Assembly: GCF_008297975.1 (NCBI RefSeq)
Contig: NZ_VLNY01000008.1
Location: 124,001-188,000 of the forward strand
Reading direction: 5' to 3'
Source: Antrihabitans cavernicola
Lineage (GTDB): Bacteria; Actinomycetota; Actinomycetes; Mycobacteriales; Mycobacteriaceae
Length of the DNA: 64,000 bases
This document shows, in pieces, positions 43,508 through 53,308 of the stretch. Position 1 is the first letter of the stretch; each line of letters opens with the position of its first letter. Made by a program: the position numbers and the translations under genes. Under the pieces are notes generated by a model. It saw nothing but the letters and a program-made list of their open reading frames with translations, ran no database searches and had not been told where the DNA came from.

Positions 43508-45055
43508 GTGACTACACCTCCGCATACGGGCGACCAAGCAGAGATCGCCCCCGACGACGACAAGCTCGACGCGGCAGTCTTCAAGATCGCCGGCGTCGTT
43601 GTGCTCGGCGCGATCATGTCGATCCTCGACATGACGGTCGTGAGCGTCGCTCTTCCGACGTTCATCGACGTTTTCCACACCACTTATGCCATCGCCGCCT
43701 GGACGATGACCGGCTACACGCTCGCCCTGGCGACGGTGATTCCGCTGACGGGCTGGGCGGCCGATCGGTTCGGCACCAAACGTCTCTACATTCTTGCGCT
43801 CGTGCTGTTCGTGCTCGGCTCGGTGTTGTGCAGCTTCGCCTGGGACATCCAGTCGCTGATCGCATTCCGCGTGATCCAGGGCTTGGGTGGCGGCATGCTG
43901 ATGCCGCTCGGCATGACGATCATCACGCACGCGGCGGGCCCACACCGGGTCGGTCGAGTGATGGCCGTTCTCGGCGTTCCGATGTTGCTCGGCCCGATCA
44001 GCGGCCCGATCCTCGGCGGCTGGCTGATCGAGGCCGCGAGCTGGCACTGGATATTCCTGATCAACGTCCCGATCGGCGCCATCGCACTGGCAGCGGCGTT
44101 CATCCTGCTGCCGTCCGACAAGCCGTCGCCGTCCGAGTCGTTCGACTTCCTCGGGATGCTGTTGCTGTCGCCCGGTCTCGCATTGTTCCTGTTCGGTGTG
44201 TCGTCCATTCCCGAGATGGGCACCATCGCCTCGGCGCGCGTGCTGATTTCGGCGGCGATCGGACTCGCCCTCGTCGTCGCCTTCATCTTCCACGCACTGC
44301 GCGCTACGCATCCGTTGATCGATCTGCACCTGTTCCGAAACCGGGCGCTGACCATCGCGGTGGTCACGTCGACGCTGTTCGCGATCGCGTTCTTCGGTGC
44401 CGGACTGCTCTTCCCGAGCTACTTCCTGCAGGTGCGCGGCGAAACCACGCTGCACGCCGGTCTGCTGCTGGCGCCACAGGGCATCGGTGCGATGTTGACC
44501 ATGCCTGTTGCGGGCAAGTTGGTCGACAAGATCGGCCCCGGCAAGGTGGTGCTCGTCGGCATCGTGCTCATCGGTATCGGCATGGCGGCGTTCACACAGG
44601 TCGGCGCGGACACGTCGTACGTGCTGTTGCTCGGCTCGCTGTTCGTGATGGGCCTCGGCATGGGTGCCACGATGATGCCGATCATGACCGCCGCCTTGCA
44701 GACGCTGACACACAGCGAGGTGGCTCGTGGATCGACGCTGATGAACATCATGCAGCAGATCGCGGGCTCCATCGGTACCGCGACCATGTCGGTCGTGCTG
44801 ACCAACATGATCAAGGGGCGTGAGCTCGCAGGTCCCGCGATCGGGTCGCTGAGCGATCCGTCGATCGCGGGCAAGCTTCCGCCGGGCGCGCTCCAAACGG
44901 GGTTCGAGCAGGCGGGCCAGGCGTACGGCCACACGTTCATGGTGGCGTTGGTGCTGATCATCCTGACACTTATCCCGGCGTACTTCCTGCCGCGCACCAA
45001 GGCGGTTGCGCCGGACGGGTCGGACGTGGCGGCTCCGCCGATCGTCGTGCATTGA
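43508..45055 (+). CDS. DHA2-family MFS drug efflux pump (EmrB/QacA type)
   Basis: A 515-residue, 14-helix major facilitator. It carries motif D1/C landmarks: SILDMTVVSVALPTF in helix 1, GWAADRFGTKRLY (motif A), RVIQGLGGGMLMPLG (motif B) and the antiporter motif GPISGPILGGWLIE. The hydrophilic C-terminus is short. GTG 43508 is used. It follows the DUF2236 gene by 52 nt on the same strand and is likely controlled by the same TetR, suggesting that both deal with one toxic or hydrophobic compound. Its last nine bases are part of a 14-bp tandem repeat. Confidence 0.93.
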   Translation: MTTPPHTGDQAEIAPDDDKLDAAVFKIAGVVVLGAIMSILDMTVVSVALPTFIDVFHTTYAIAAWTMTGYTLALATVIPLTGWAADRFGTKRLYILALVLFVLGSVLCSFAWDIQSLIAFRVIQGLGGGMLMPLGMTIITHAAGPHRVGRVMAVLGVPMLLGPISGPILGGWLIEAASWHWIFLINVPIGAIALAAAFILLPSDKPSPSESFDFLGMLLLSPGLALFLFGVSSIPEMGTIASARVLISAAIGLALVVAFIFHALRATHPLIDLHLFRNRALTIAVVTSTLFAIAFFGAGLLFPSYFLQVRGETTLHAGLLLAPQGIGAMLTMPVAGKLVDKIGPGKVVLVGIVLIGIGMAAFTQVGADTSYVLLLGSLFVMGLGMGATMMPIMTAALQTLTHSEVARGSTLMNIMQQIAGSIGTATMSVVLTNMIKGRELAGPAIGSLSDPSIAGKLPPGALQTGFEQAGQAYGHTFMVALVLIILTLIPAYFLPRTKAVAPDGSDVAAPPIVVH

Positions 45056-45088
45056 TCACCGTGCATTGATCACCGTGCATTGATCGTT
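45047..45088. repeat. Tandem repeat, 3 x 14 bp
   Basis: GTGCATTGATCACC occurs at 45047-45060 and 45061-45074, with a third copy at 45075-45088 changed in its last three bases. It begins inside the efflux-pump gene and includes its stop codon, so each copy repeats the coding end plus TGA. Confidence 0.9.
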
Positions 45089-45160
45089 GTGCACTAGCGG
45101 TATTCGCCGATCGCGCTAGGGTCGAAACGACAGACCATCGACCCGACTGCCGAGGTGCGC

Positions 45161-47032
45161 ATGCCCCTGGAAGATTCGTCACGAAGTCAGGTAGAGCCGC
45201 GAAGCGGGGCCGAACAGTCCTCGCCGAGCGGGCACGAACACACGGATGACGGTCATCTGGTCGAGTCGCAGGCTGCGGACTTCGCGCACGCGAAACCGCT
45301 TCAGGTGGACCATCAGTGGTTCAAGACGGCCGTGTTCTACGAGGTGCTGGTTCGCGCATTCTCCGATTCGTCCAACGACGGCACCGGAGATTTGCGCGGC
45401 CTCACCGACAAGCTCGATTACCTGTCGTGGTTGGGGGTCGACTGCCTGTGGCTGCCGCCGTTCTGCGACTCGCCGTTGCGTGACGGCGGCTACGACATCC
45501 GCGATTTCCGTGTGGTGCTCCCCGAGTTCGGCACCGTCGAAGATTTCGTGGAACTGTTGGAGCAGGCGCACCGACGCGGTATCAGGATCATCACCGATCT
45601 GGTCATGAACCACACCTCGGACGAGCACGCGTGGTTCCAGGAGTCGCGCTCCGACCCGGACGGGCCCTACGGCGACTTCTACGTCTGGTCCGACACCGAC
45701 GACCGGTACCCCGATGCGCGAATCATCTTCGTGGACACCGAGATATCGAACTGGACGTGGGATCCGGTGCGGCGTCAGTACTACTGGCATCGCTTCTTCA
45801 GCCACCAGCCGGACCTGAACTACGACAACCCGGCCGTGCAGGACGCGATGATCGACGTGCTGCGCTTCTGGCTGGATCTGGGCATCGACGGATTTCGCCT
45901 CGACGCGGTGCCGTACCTGTTCGAACGCGACGGCACCAACTGCGAGAACCTGCCGGAGACGCACGCGTTCCTGAAGAAGTGTCGCGGCGTGGTCGAGGCC
46001 GAGTATCCGGGCCGCGTGCTGCTTGCCGAAGCCAACCAATGGCCGGCCGACGTGGTCGAGTACTTCGGCGAGCCCGAACATGGCGACGAGTGCCACATGG
46101 CATTCCACTTCCCTTTGATGCCAAGGATTTTCATGGCGGTGCGCCGCCAGAATCGCATCCCGATATCGGAGATCTTGGCGCAGACTCCGGCGATCCCCAG
46201 CTCGGCGCAGTGGGGCATCTTCCTGCGCAACCATGACGAACTCACGCTCGAGATGGTCACCGACGACGAGCGCGACTACATGTATGCCGAATACGCCCGC
46301 GACCCTCGGATGAAGGCGAACATCGGGATTCGGCGCAGGCTGGCACCACTGTTGGAGAACGATCGAAATCAACTGGAGCTCTTCACCGCTCTGCTGCTGA
46401 GCCTGCCCGGGTCACCGATGCTCTACTACGGTGACGAGATCGGGATGGGCGACAACATCTGGCTCGGTGACCGCGATTCGGTCCGCACGCCGATGCAGTG
46501 GACGCCGGACCGCAACGCGGGCTTCTCCCGCGCCGATCCGGGACGGATGTACCTGCCGGTCATCATGGATCCGACGTACGGGTACCAGTCGGTGAATGTG
46601 GAAGCGCAGATGAATTCCACCAATACTCTGCTGCACTGGACGCGACGAATGATCCAGGTACGCAAGCAACATCCGGCGTTCGGGCTCGGCACGTTCACCG
46701 AATTGGGCAGCAGCAACCCGGCCGTTCTGTCCTACCTGCGTGAGCTGGCGCCGTCGAGTGCGGAGCGTAGATACAGCGACGTCATTCTGTGCGTCAACAA
46801 TCTCTCGCGTTTTCCACAGGCCGTCATCCTCGATCTCGCAGTGTTCGAGGGCCGGATTCCGGTGGAGCTCACGGGGTCCGTGCCGTTCCCCAAGATCGGC
46901 GACGACGGATATATGATCACGCTGCCGGGCCACGGGTTCTATTGGTTTGCGCTGCAACCCGATCCGACGGCCGACGGTACCCCGACGGTGCATCCGGTCA
47001 GCAGCGAGGCCGAAGCGGCGGTGCAACCATGA
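45161..47032 (+). CDS. treS: Trehalose synthase (maltose alpha-D-glucosyltransferase)
   Basis: A 623-residue GH13 enzyme that interconverts maltose and trehalose. The (beta/alpha)8 barrel starts near [15 protein letters not shown]. The catalytic nucleophile Asp248 ([12 protein letters not shown]), acid/base Glu290 (LLAEANQW) and Asp359 (FLRNHDELT) are all present, with [12 protein letters not shown] as the first conserved region. ATG 45161 has GAGG five nt upstream; GTG 45155 is possible. The stop overlaps the maltokinase ATG by 4 nt. Together they send trehalose to maltose-1-phosphate for GlgE alpha-glucan synthesis. Confidence 0.97.
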   Translation: MPLEDSSRSQVEPRSGAEQSSPSGHEHTDDGHLVESQAADFAHAKPLQVDHQWFKTAVFYEVLVRAFSDSSNDGTGDLRGLTDKLDYLSWLGVDCLWLPPFCDSPLRDGGYDIRDFRVVLPEFGTVEDFVELLEQAHRRGIRIITDLVMNHTSDEHAWFQESRSDPDGPYGDFYVWSDTDDRYPDARIIFVDTEISNWTWDPVRRQYYWHRFFSHQPDLNYDNPAVQDAMIDVLRFWLDLGIDGFRLDAVPYLFERDGTNCENLPETHAFLKKCRGVVEAEYPGRVLLAEANQWPADVVEYFGEPEHGDECHMAFHFPLMPRIFMAVRRQNRIPISEILAQTPAIPSSAQWGIFLRNHDELTLEMVTDDERDYMYAEYARDPRMKANIGIRRRLAPLLENDRNQLELFTALLLSLPGSPMLYYGDEIGMGDNIWLGDRDSVRTPMQWTPDRNAGFSRADPGRMYLPVIMDPTYGYQSVNVEAQMNSTNTLLHWTRRMIQVRKQHPAFGLGTFTELGSSNPAVLSYLRELAPSSAERRYSDVILCVNNLSRFPQAVILDLAVFEGRIPVELTGSVPFPKIGDDGYMITLPGHGFYWFALQPDPTADGTPTVHPVSSEAEAAVQP

Positions 47033-48402
47033 CACTCCCCGTGTCACCCGATGACGTATTGGCCCAGCAGTTGGTGCAGTGGCTGCCGAGCAGGCGGTGG
47101 TACGCGGCGAAGAACTCCGCCGTCGACGGCGTGCGGATTCTGCTGCGCGAGACGCTGTCCGCGGACGATGCGTTGATCGTCGAGCATGTCGTGATCGCCG
47201 TCGATTCCGCAGCAACGGATACCCAGCTGTATCAGGTGCCGCTCGGATACCGGCCCGGCCTGCCCGACCACCTGCTCGCGTGGGCGTTGCCCGAAGCGCC
47301 GACGCCGACGTTGCCCGCCTACGACGGTCTACGCGATCCCGATGTGATCGCCTGCTACACCAAAGGTTTCGCGGGTACCGCGTCCGCAGGCGCGCTGCAG
47401 TTCGACCTGACCGCAGATTACGTCGTCGAACCGGGCCTGCACGCCCGCGTGCTGGAAGCAGAGCAGTCCAACACGTCTGTGGTGTTGGGGGAGAGCCTGC
47501 TGCTCAAGGTCTTTCGGCGAATCGAGCCAGGTATCAACCCGGATGTCGAGCTTCATCGCGCGTTGGGTGAGGTGGGATGCGAGTTCGTCGCACCGCTGCG
47601 CGGGTGGATCGATGCGGTGGTCGAAGGCAGCCAGACCACGGTGGCGATGTTGCAGGACTACGCCGCGAACTCGGCCGACGGCTGGAGCATGGCGCTGACC
47701 AGCGTTCGAGATCTGTTCGCCGAAGCCGACTTACATGCCGACGAACTGGGCACCGACTTCGCGGGCGAGTCCGAACGCCTCGGGATTGCGGTGGCGAAGG
47801 TGCATGCGGACCTCGCGCGGCTACCGGGTGCCTCGCTCCGACCGATGGGTTCGGGTGCCGTTGCGGGCATGCTCGAGCGGCTCGACCTTGCGGTCGCGGC
47901 GATCCCGGAACTTGCCGCCTATCGAGACGGTGCTCGGGCCCTCTTCGAAGCCGCCACGGACGCGGGACCTACTCCCGTGCAACGAATTCACGGCGACCTG
48001 CATCTGGGTCAGGTGTTGCGGACACCGGAGCGCTGGTTGCTGATCGACTTCGAAGGTGAGCCGGTGAAGTCGATTGCCGAACGGCAACAGCCGGACAGTC
48101 CGCTCCGCGATGTTGCGGGCATGCTGCGATCCTTCGACTACGCCGGTCATCACGCGTTGGGCGACGCGGGACCGAGCAACACCTCGCAGCGGATGTTTCG
48201 AGCTACCGAGTGGACCGAGCGCAATTGCAGCGCCTTCTGCGATGGTTACGGATCCATCGCAGGGTTCGATCCGCGCGATCACGCCGCCGTATTGCTGGCC
48301 TACGAGCTCGACAAGGCCGTCTACGAGGCCATCTACGAGGCCCGCCACCGACCGCAGTGGCTGCCGCTGCCGATGCGGGCAATCGCGAGATTGGCGGGGT
48401 AG
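47029..48402 (+). CDS. mak: Maltokinase
   Basis: A 457-residue kinase of the aminoglycoside-phosphotransferase fold. [12 protein letters not shown] at the N-terminal cap is the signature of maltokinases. [18 protein letters not shown] holds the ATP-binding Lys, [10 protein letters not shown] (His321, Asp323) is the catalytic loop and LLIDFEGEP is the metal-binding DFE motif. It makes maltose-1-phosphate from maltose and ATP. Coupling to treS (ATGA) is the common arrangement in actinobacteria. GlgE and GlgB are not in this window. Confidence 0.95.
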   Translation: MTLPVSPDDVLAQQLVQWLPSRRWYAAKNSAVDGVRILLRETLSADDALIVEHVVIAVDSAATDTQLYQVPLGYRPGLPDHLLAWALPEAPTPTLPAYDGLRDPDVIACYTKGFAGTASAGALQFDLTADYVVEPGLHARVLEAEQSNTSVVLGESLLLKVFRRIEPGINPDVELHRALGEVGCEFVAPLRGWIDAVVEGSQTTVAMLQDYAANSADGWSMALTSVRDLFAEADLHADELGTDFAGESERLGIAVAKVHADLARLPGASLRPMGSGAVAGMLERLDLAVAAIPELAAYRDGARALFEAATDAGPTPVQRIHGDLHLGQVLRTPERWLLIDFEGEPVKSIAERQQPDSPLRDVAGMLRSFDYAGHHALGDAGPSNTSQRMFRATEWTERNCSAFCDGYGSIAGFDPRDHAAVLLAYELDKAVYEAIYEARHRPQWLPLPMRAIARLAG

Positions 48403-48489
48403 GTCACCAGCGATCGAGACCCTCGTTATGGTCATCGAGAGCGCGCGAGCAGGTATCAGCTCCCAACGAATTCAATCGAGGAGAACCAA

Positions 48490-49251
48490 GTGAGTAATGA
48501 CAACGCCAGGGTCGCCGTCGTATCCGGTGCGGCACGCGGCATCGGCGCAGCGATCGCAACCCGGCTCGCCGCAGACGGCTTCAAGGTCGGCGTGCTCGAC
48601 CTCGACGAAAGTGCTTGTGCCGAAACGGTGGACGCCATCAAGGCAGCAGGCGGCGAGGCTGTCGCGATCGGTGCCGACGTGTCGGACGAGGCCTCGGTCG
48701 AGGCGGGTATCGCCAAGTTGGCCGACGCCCTCGGTGGCCCGACGGTCGTCGTCAACAACGCGGGCATCACGCGGGACAACATGCTGTTCAAGATGCCCGT
48801 CGCCGAATGGGATGCCGTGATGAACGTGCACCTGCGCGGCGCCTTCCTGCTCACCAAGACGGCGCAGAAGTACATGGTCGAGGCCAAGTGGGGTCGCATC
48901 GTCAACATGTCCAGCGTGTCGGCGCTCGGCAACCGCGGCCAGGCCAACTACTCGGCAGCCAAGGCGGGATTGCAGGGATTCACCAAGACTCTCGCGATCG
49001 AGTTGGGCAAGTTCGGCGTCACCGCCAACGCCATCGGCCCTGGCTTCATCGTGACCGATATGACCGAAGCCACCGCCGCCCGCGTCGGCGTCCCGTTCGA
49101 AGATTTCAAGGCCGCAGCCGCAGCTCAGACCCCGGTGGCCCGCGTCGGCTATCCCGAAGACATTGCGCACACCGTGTCGTTCCTTGCCAGTGAAGGCGCC
49201 GGTTTCGTCTCCGGTCAGGTCATCTATGTAGCCGGTGGTCCGCGCGACTGA
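48490..49251 (+). CDS. fabG: 3-oxoacyl-ACP/acetoacetyl-CoA reductase-like SDR
   Basis: A 253-residue classical SDR of FabG type: SGAARGIG at residues 12-19, NNAGITRDNM at 89-98, catalytic Ser141 or Ser142, Tyr154 and Lys158 (NYSAAKAG), and GPGFIVTDMT. NNAGITRDN is typical of 3-ketoacyl-ACP and acetoacetyl-CoA reductases. GAGGAG at about 48478 precedes GTG 48490. It is separate from fatty-acid synthase genes, so it is more likely an accessory reductase than the housekeeping FabG. Confidence 0.88.
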   Translation: MSNDNARVAVVSGAARGIGAAIATRLAADGFKVGVLDLDESACAETVDAIKAAGGEAVAIGADVSDEASVEAGIAKLADALGGPTVVVNNAGITRDNMLFKMPVAEWDAVMNVHLRGAFLLTKTAQKYMVEAKWGRIVNMSSVSALGNRGQANYSAAKAGLQGFTKTLAIELGKFGVTANAIGPGFIVTDMTEATAARVGVPFEDFKAAAAAQTPVARVGYPEDIAHTVSFLASEGAGFVSGQVIYVAGGPRD

Positions 49252-49290
49252 TAGTCCACGGGTGTGGGGAGGTCGGGCTAGGGTTGCCCA

Positions 49291-49731
49291 ATGCGCAAAC
49301 TCAGCCTGACACTCCTTGCCGCGGCCGCCGCCGCTCTGCTCGCCAGTCCCGCCGTCGCTTCGGCAGACCCGGCACCGGCGGACGGCCCGGGTGTCGCCCA
49401 GGTCCGCGCGTATGTGGCGGCCTTGATCAGCCACAACGCAGACGCGGTTCGTTTCGCGCCGGACACCGTCCGCGTCGAGAACGGTGCCACCACGGCGACA
49501 ACGGGTGCGCAGATCGCCGACGACATTCGCAACAGCCCGGTGTACAAGACCTTCCAGGGCTACCGCGATCTGACGATCACGCAGAACGGCGACAAGGTGA
49601 CCGGCCGCTGGCTCCTCGACGCCGGCCTCGGCCCCGTCAAGGTCGTGACGGTTGCGGTCAACGAGACCTTCGACGTTCCGGACGGCGTCATCCACCACCT
49701 CGACGCGCAGATCAGCCCCGCCGGGTCCTAA
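49291..49731 (+). CDS. Secreted NTF2-like protein
   Basis: A 146-residue protein with a Sec signal peptide (residues 1-26, RKLSLTLLAAAAAALLASPAVASA). The mature domain of about 120 residues has NTF2-like order: VAQVRAYVAALISHNADAVRFAPDTVRVENG, then IADDIRNSPVYKTFQGYRDLTITQNGDKVTGRW-like strands (quoted in parts). Such exported cone-fold proteins bind or hydrolyse small molecules or serve as lipid chaperones. Its stop overlaps the convergent glycosylase stop by four bases. Confidence 0.75.
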   Translation: MRKLSLTLLAAAAAALLASPAVASADPAPADGPGVAQVRAYVAALISHNADAVRFAPDTVRVENGATTATTGAQIADDIRNSPVYKTFQGYRDLTITQNGDKVTGRWLLDAGLGPVKVVTVAVNETFDVPDGVIHHLDAQISPAGS

Positions 49732-50609
49732 ATCTTGCTGTGATCGGTCACGGCCGTTCGCGGTCCGAACTTGGGTTTGACGGCCTGACCGCTCACCTCG
49801 AGCAGCCTGATCGCTCGATAGCGGTGCGGCCGTAGCGGTTCCAGGTACTCGACCATCGCGTCGTCGTCGAACGGCTCCCCTGCCAGCGTCCAGCCGACGA
49901 TTGCCGCGAGGTGGTAATCGCCGACCGACAGCGCGTCGGAGTCACCGAGTGCGCGTTGCCCCACTTCGGCGGCGGTCCACTCGCCGATTCCGGGAACCAG
50001 GCGGAGACGTTGTTGCGCTTGCTCGCGCGTCATGTCGACAGCTTCTTCCAGCCGATCGGCCATGCGCGCGGCCAAGACGATGGTCTTGGATCGTTGCGGA
50101 TCGACGTTGGCGCGGTGGAACACCCATGACGGAATGTGGCGCCAGGCGTCCGCTGTCGGCGGTATGTACATGCCTGCCGGTGCGGGCCCGGGTGCGGGTT
50201 CGCCGTAGCGCCTGACCAGTTCGCGCCACGATCGCCGCGCCGCGATGCCGTGCACCTTCTGTTCGAGAATCGCGGGAATCAGCGATTCCAGCACCCGACC
50301 GGTGCGGAGCATGCGCAAGTCCGGAAAGCGGCGATGGGCTTCGGCGATCTTCGGGTGGTCAGGGCGAAAATCGCTCGAGTCTTCATCGAGGCAGAGCATT
50401 CGCGGCAGCTGATCGGCGAACTCCGCAGCGCCGGAACCCCAAGCACGTGAATGTATTTCGTTCCTGCCGTGCTGTGTAAGGCGGTAGGTGACGGCGCCGG
50501 AGTCCATGCGAGATGCCCGCCAGAGTGCGCCGTCCGAGGTCCGCTGGTGGCAGGGGTCGCCCCGGCCGCGCTGCAGCGGTCCGAGTGTCAGCGCCAAGTT
50601 CACCGGCAC
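49728..50609 (-). CDS. AlkA-like DNA-3-methyladenine glycosylase
   Basis: A 293-residue protein of the HhH-GPD superfamily. An N-terminal TBP-like AlkA_N region (about 1-100) precedes LESLIPAILEQKVH, the helix-hairpin-helix RLRLVPGIGEWTAAEV (201-216) and catalytic Asp231 in LSVGDYHLA. It would excise alkylated purines. The GDYHLA site with Tyr-His after Asp differs from E. coli AlkA (GDLGLR) and is typical of actinobacterial homologues. No 4Fe-4S cysteines are present, unlike EndoIII or MutY. The first usable start is GTG 50609. No LexA box is seen upstream. Confidence 0.9.
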   Translation of the reverse strand: MPVNLALTLGPLQRGRGDPCHQRTSDGALWRASRMDSGAVTYRLTQHGRNEIHSRAWGSGAAEFADQLPRMLCLDEDSSDFRPDHPKIAEAHRRFPDLRMLRTGRVLESLIPAILEQKVHGIAARRSWRELVRRYGEPAPGPAPAGMYIPPTADAWRHIPSWVFHRANVDPQRSKTIVLAARMADRLEEAVDMTREQAQQRLRLVPGIGEWTAAEVGQRALGDSDALSVGDYHLAAIVGWTLAGEPFDDDAMVEYLEPLRPHRYRAIRLLEVSGQAVKPKFGPRTAVTDHSKI

Positions 50610-50725
50610 TTCGGTGATCAGGCGACGCTGCGCGTTAGCGACTGTTTCGTGAGCAATCTCTGCACTCTAGCCGCGCCAACCGACAGCCTTTGACGCGCGA
50701 GCGCCCTTCCGCAATACTTAGGTCT

Positions 50726-51064
50726 GTGCCTACCTATCGTGTCGAACTCGACGCGCTGCTCCGCGCTCTCGCGGATCCGACGCGTCGAGCCGTCGTCGAG
50801 CGGTTGGGGAAATCTCCAGCTGTTGTGTCGGAGTTGGCGGCACCGTTCTCGATGGCATTGCCGTCGTTCTTGCAGCACCTACGCGTGCTCGAAGATGCGG
50901 GAATCGTTACGTCATACAAGCTCGGCCGGGTGCGCACTGTGAGCCTGCGGCCAGGCGCCCTCGATGTTCTGCACCTGTGGCTGGGTGAGCAACGCACCCC
51001 CGCAGAAGGCCAAGCCGACAGGCTCGGCATCCACCTGTCCCGCACCATCCCGAAGGGAACCTGA
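50726..51064 (+). CDS. ArsR-family regulator (module 1)
   Basis: A 112-residue winged-helix protein: RVELDALLRALADPTRRAVVERL, AAPFSMALPSFLQHLRVLEDAGIV (recognition helix) and the wing YKLGRVRTVSLRP. It has no metal-binding Cys pair, so it is the metal-independent type often paired with SRPBCC proteins. GTG 50726 follows TACTTA by a few bases, which suggests a leaderless message. It is first in an operon with a RibD-like reductase and an SRPBCC protein. Confidence 0.9.
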   Translation: MPTYRVELDALLRALADPTRRAVVERLGKSPAVVSELAAPFSMALPSFLQHLRVLEDAGIVTSYKLGRVRTVSLRPGALDVLHLWLGEQRTPAEGQADRLGIHLSRTIPKGT

Positions 51065-51065
51065 A

Positions 51066-51713
51066 ATGACCCAAGTTCGACTCGACATGTTCGTCTCGCT
51101 CGACGGTTACAGCTCGACAACCGACCAAACCCCCGACAACCCGATGGGTGAGGATTGGGGTCGCCTGACCGCAGCCTTCGGCGCCACCCGCACGTTCCGC
51201 AAGAACGTGTTGGGCGATACCAGCGGTGCGGGCACGACCGGTCTGGACGACGCTCACGCTGCATCGCACTCCGAGGGCATCGGTGCCGAGATCATGGGCG
51301 CGACGATGTTCGGGCTGCACGCCTTCCCCGACGATCCGGACTGGAAGGGCTGGTGGGGTGACGAGCCGCCGTTCGGCACCCCGGTCTACGTCCTCACCCA
51401 CACCGCGCCGCGTCCGCCGATCGAGATGGCGGGTGGCACCACCTTCCACTTCCGTAGTGCCGCAATCGAAGACGTGCTCGCGGAGGCGACCGAGGCGGCA
51501 GGTGGCTTGGACGTGCGCGTCGGGGGTGGACTGGGCACGGCGCGTGCATTCCTGCAGGCAGGTCTTGTCGACCGGTTGCACCTGATGATCGCGCCGATCA
51601 TGCTCGGCCGCGGAACGCGACTGTGGGACGACCTGCCCAGCCTCGACGCCACCCACAAAGTGACCACAGAAGTTGCCGACAGCGGCACCATCCACGTCAC
51701 CTTCACGCGATAG
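51066..51713 (+). CDS. RibD C-terminal/dihydrofolate-reductase-like protein
   Basis: A 215-residue protein of the RibD_C/DHFR-like fold: MTQVRLDMFVSLDGYSS at the start, GAEIMGATMFG, VYVLTHTAPRPPIEMAG and VRVGGGLGTARAFLQAGLVDRLHLMIAPIMLG (seen in parts), which is the NADPH-binding end of the family. Its true substrate is unlikely to be dihydrofolate. ATG 51066 starts one base after the ArsR stop codon. It is in one operon with the ArsR gene and the SRPBCC gene. Confidence 0.9.
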   Translation: MTQVRLDMFVSLDGYSSTTDQTPDNPMGEDWGRLTAAFGATRTFRKNVLGDTSGAGTTGLDDAHAASHSEGIGAEIMGATMFGLHAFPDDPDWKGWWGDEPPFGTPVYVLTHTAPRPPIEMAGGTTFHFRSAAIEDVLAEATEAAGGLDVRVGGGLGTARAFLQAGLVDRLHLMIAPIMLGRGTRLWDDLPSLDATHKVTTEVADSGTIHVTFTR

Positions 51714-51722
51714 GACCAGTAC

Positions 51723-52184
51723 ATGTCGTTCGAACGCCGTCTTGCGCGCGCCGAGTTCACGCTGACCCGCGACTACCCCGCTCCCGTCGAGCGCGTCTGG
51801 GATGCGTTCGCCGACGAGCAGCAGAAGCTTGCCTGGTGGGGCGCTGGCGATGCCATCGAAGCCGGCGAGTGGGTCTTCGACTTCCGCGTCGGCGGGCGCG
51901 ACGTCGCCGAGGGCAAGTTTCACGACGGGCCGGTCTCCCGGTACGTAGCGACCTACACCGACATCGTCGAACACAACCGCATAGTCACGACGTACGACAT
52001 GTGGCTCGACGGCTCTCACATGTCGACGTCGGTGGCGTCCTTGGAGTTCGAACCGGTCGATGCGGGCACTCGATTCACGCACACCGAGCATGGTGTTTTC
52101 TTCGACCAGTTCTGGGCCGACGGGCAGAACCGCAAGGACGGCACCTCAGGTCTGCTCGACGCGTTGGGTGTTTACGTCGCCTGA
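51723..52184 (+). CDS. SRPBCC/AHSA1-type protein (module 1)
   Basis: A 153-residue AHSA1-like SRPBCC protein: FTLTRDYPAPVERVWDAFADEQ, KLAWWGAGDAIEAGEW, DFRVGGRD and a C-terminal helix DQFWADGQNRKDGTSGLLDAL. The WWG/GGR pattern is typical of the activator-of-Hsp90-like branch that is common beside ArsR genes. It is the last gene of the ArsR-RibD-like-SRPBCC operon, nine nt after the reductase. The ligand is unknown. Confidence 0.9.
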   Translation: MSFERRLARAEFTLTRDYPAPVERVWDAFADEQQKLAWWGAGDAIEAGEWVFDFRVGGRDVAEGKFHDGPVSRYVATYTDIVEHNRIVTTYDMWLDGSHMSTSVASLEFEPVDAGTRFTHTEHGVFFDQFWADGQNRKDGTSGLLDALGVYVA

Positions 52185-52200
52185 CGTGTGCACATCGGGT

Positions 52201-53211
52201 TCACAAACGCCGCAGGCGCTCACCGACCACACGGGTCTGCTCCTGCTTGAAACGACGGCCGCTCGGTTGCACCTCGACTGCCTCCAGGCCGGGAAGTGTG
52301 CTGATCGGGCCGCTGGTCACCAGGTGATAGATCGACTCGAGATCGCGGCAGAGCACCGAGCAGATCATGTTCTGCGGGCCGCTGATCGCGGCGGCGAAGC
52401 CCACCTCCGGTATGTCCGCCAGCGCATGGCCGGCCTTGTCGACAGCGCCGGCACGGATCGTCAACCAGATCATCGCTCTACCGCGCAGGCCGACGATCTC
52501 CGGCAGAATTTCGGTCTCCAGGCGTAGCAGTCTGCTGGCCCTCAGCTCGTCGATGCGGCGGGTGACACGGGCTGGAGACCAGCCGATCTGCGACGCGATA
52601 ACCGTCGCGGTCGCGCGCCCGTCGGCAACGAGGGCAGCGAGCAACGGTCGATCGTCCGCGCGCAACGTCGTCGCATCGGCAGGCACAGTGAACCGGGGAC
52701 GCAGCGCAGTCGTCTGCTCGGCCGTGAGCGGATCGGGAAAGTCGTCCCAGTCGGCGCGATCCTCGCTCCAGAATTTGTACAACATCACCTGGGCGGAGAG
52801 ATCGAGCACTTCACGGGTGCGGGGAAGCCGATCGAGCAGTGCATCCTCACCGGCATCATCGACCGGAATTCGAACGACGCACATCACTTCGGTGCCGCCC
52901 GCCATCAGATTCACCCACGACACGTCCGGGCGGGCAGCGAGCGCGTCGGCAACGGCGGTCGCCATCCCCAGTCGGCATTTCAGTCGGACCATCCAGTTGC
53001 GCATCGTCTGCAGGTCGGTTCCGACGCCGATGACGTTGATCGCCCCGATGTCACGCAGTCGGCGGAATCGGCGGGCGGCAGTCTGCTCGCTGACGCCGAG
53101 TACCTCGGCGACCCGGCTGAACGGCGCACGACCATCGACGACCAACGCATGGAGGATTTGACGATCCAGACGGTCCAAGTCGATGGATAACGGTCCCACG
53201 GTTCGGGTCAT
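52201..53211 (-). CDS. Double-length Lrp/AsnC-family regulator
   Basis: A 336-residue protein with two complete Lrp/AsnC units. First HTH at about 12-60 (DRLDRQILHALVVDGRAPFSRVAEVLGVSEQTAARR in parts) with a RAM-like domain to about 150; second HTH at about 185-235 (DRPLLAALVADGRATATVIASQIGWSPARVTRRI in parts) with a C-terminal RAM domain. Typical Lrp proteins are 150-170 residues, so this is a tandem duplication or fusion. It is divergent from a DHA2 efflux pump, which it probably controls. Confidence 0.9.
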   Translation of the reverse strand: MTRTVGPLSIDLDRLDRQILHALVVDGRAPFSRVAEVLGVSEQTAARRFRRLRDIGAINVIGVGTDLQTMRNWMVRLKCRLGMATAVADALAARPDVSWVNLMAGGTEVMCVVRIPVDDAGEDALLDRLPRTREVLDLSAQVMLYKFWSEDRADWDDFPDPLTAEQTTALRPRFTVPADATTLRADDRPLLAALVADGRATATVIASQIGWSPARVTRRIDELRASRLLRLETEILPEIVGLRGRAMIWLTIRAGAVDKAGHALADIPEVGFAAAISGPQNMICSVLCRDLESIYHLVTSGPISTLPGLEAVEVQPSGRRFKQEQTRVVGERLRRL

Positions 53212-53234
53212 TGTCGGATTCTAGGTGAATTCTA

Positions 53235-53246
53235 GCCAGTGCTGGC
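53235..53246. promoter_or_regulatory. Palindrome between the double Lrp gene and the efflux pump
   Basis: GCCAG-TG-CTGGC is a perfect dyad in the 97-bp gap between the divergent starts, flanked by two TTCTAG words (at 53219-53224 and 53230-53235). It is a candidate Lrp-type site. Confidence 0.45.
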
Positions 53247-53308
53247 AGATTTCTGTTCGACGCTAAATTCTCGTAGTGGAACTCACTGCAAACCGAAAGG
53301 AGTCTGAC

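Noticed and set aside
43358-45052. 564-codon minus-strand frame opposite the DHA2 pump
   Set aside because: Its translation is rich in Arg, His and Asp with no domains, which is the usual high-GC antisense shadow; the plus strand encodes a clear 14-helix transporter.
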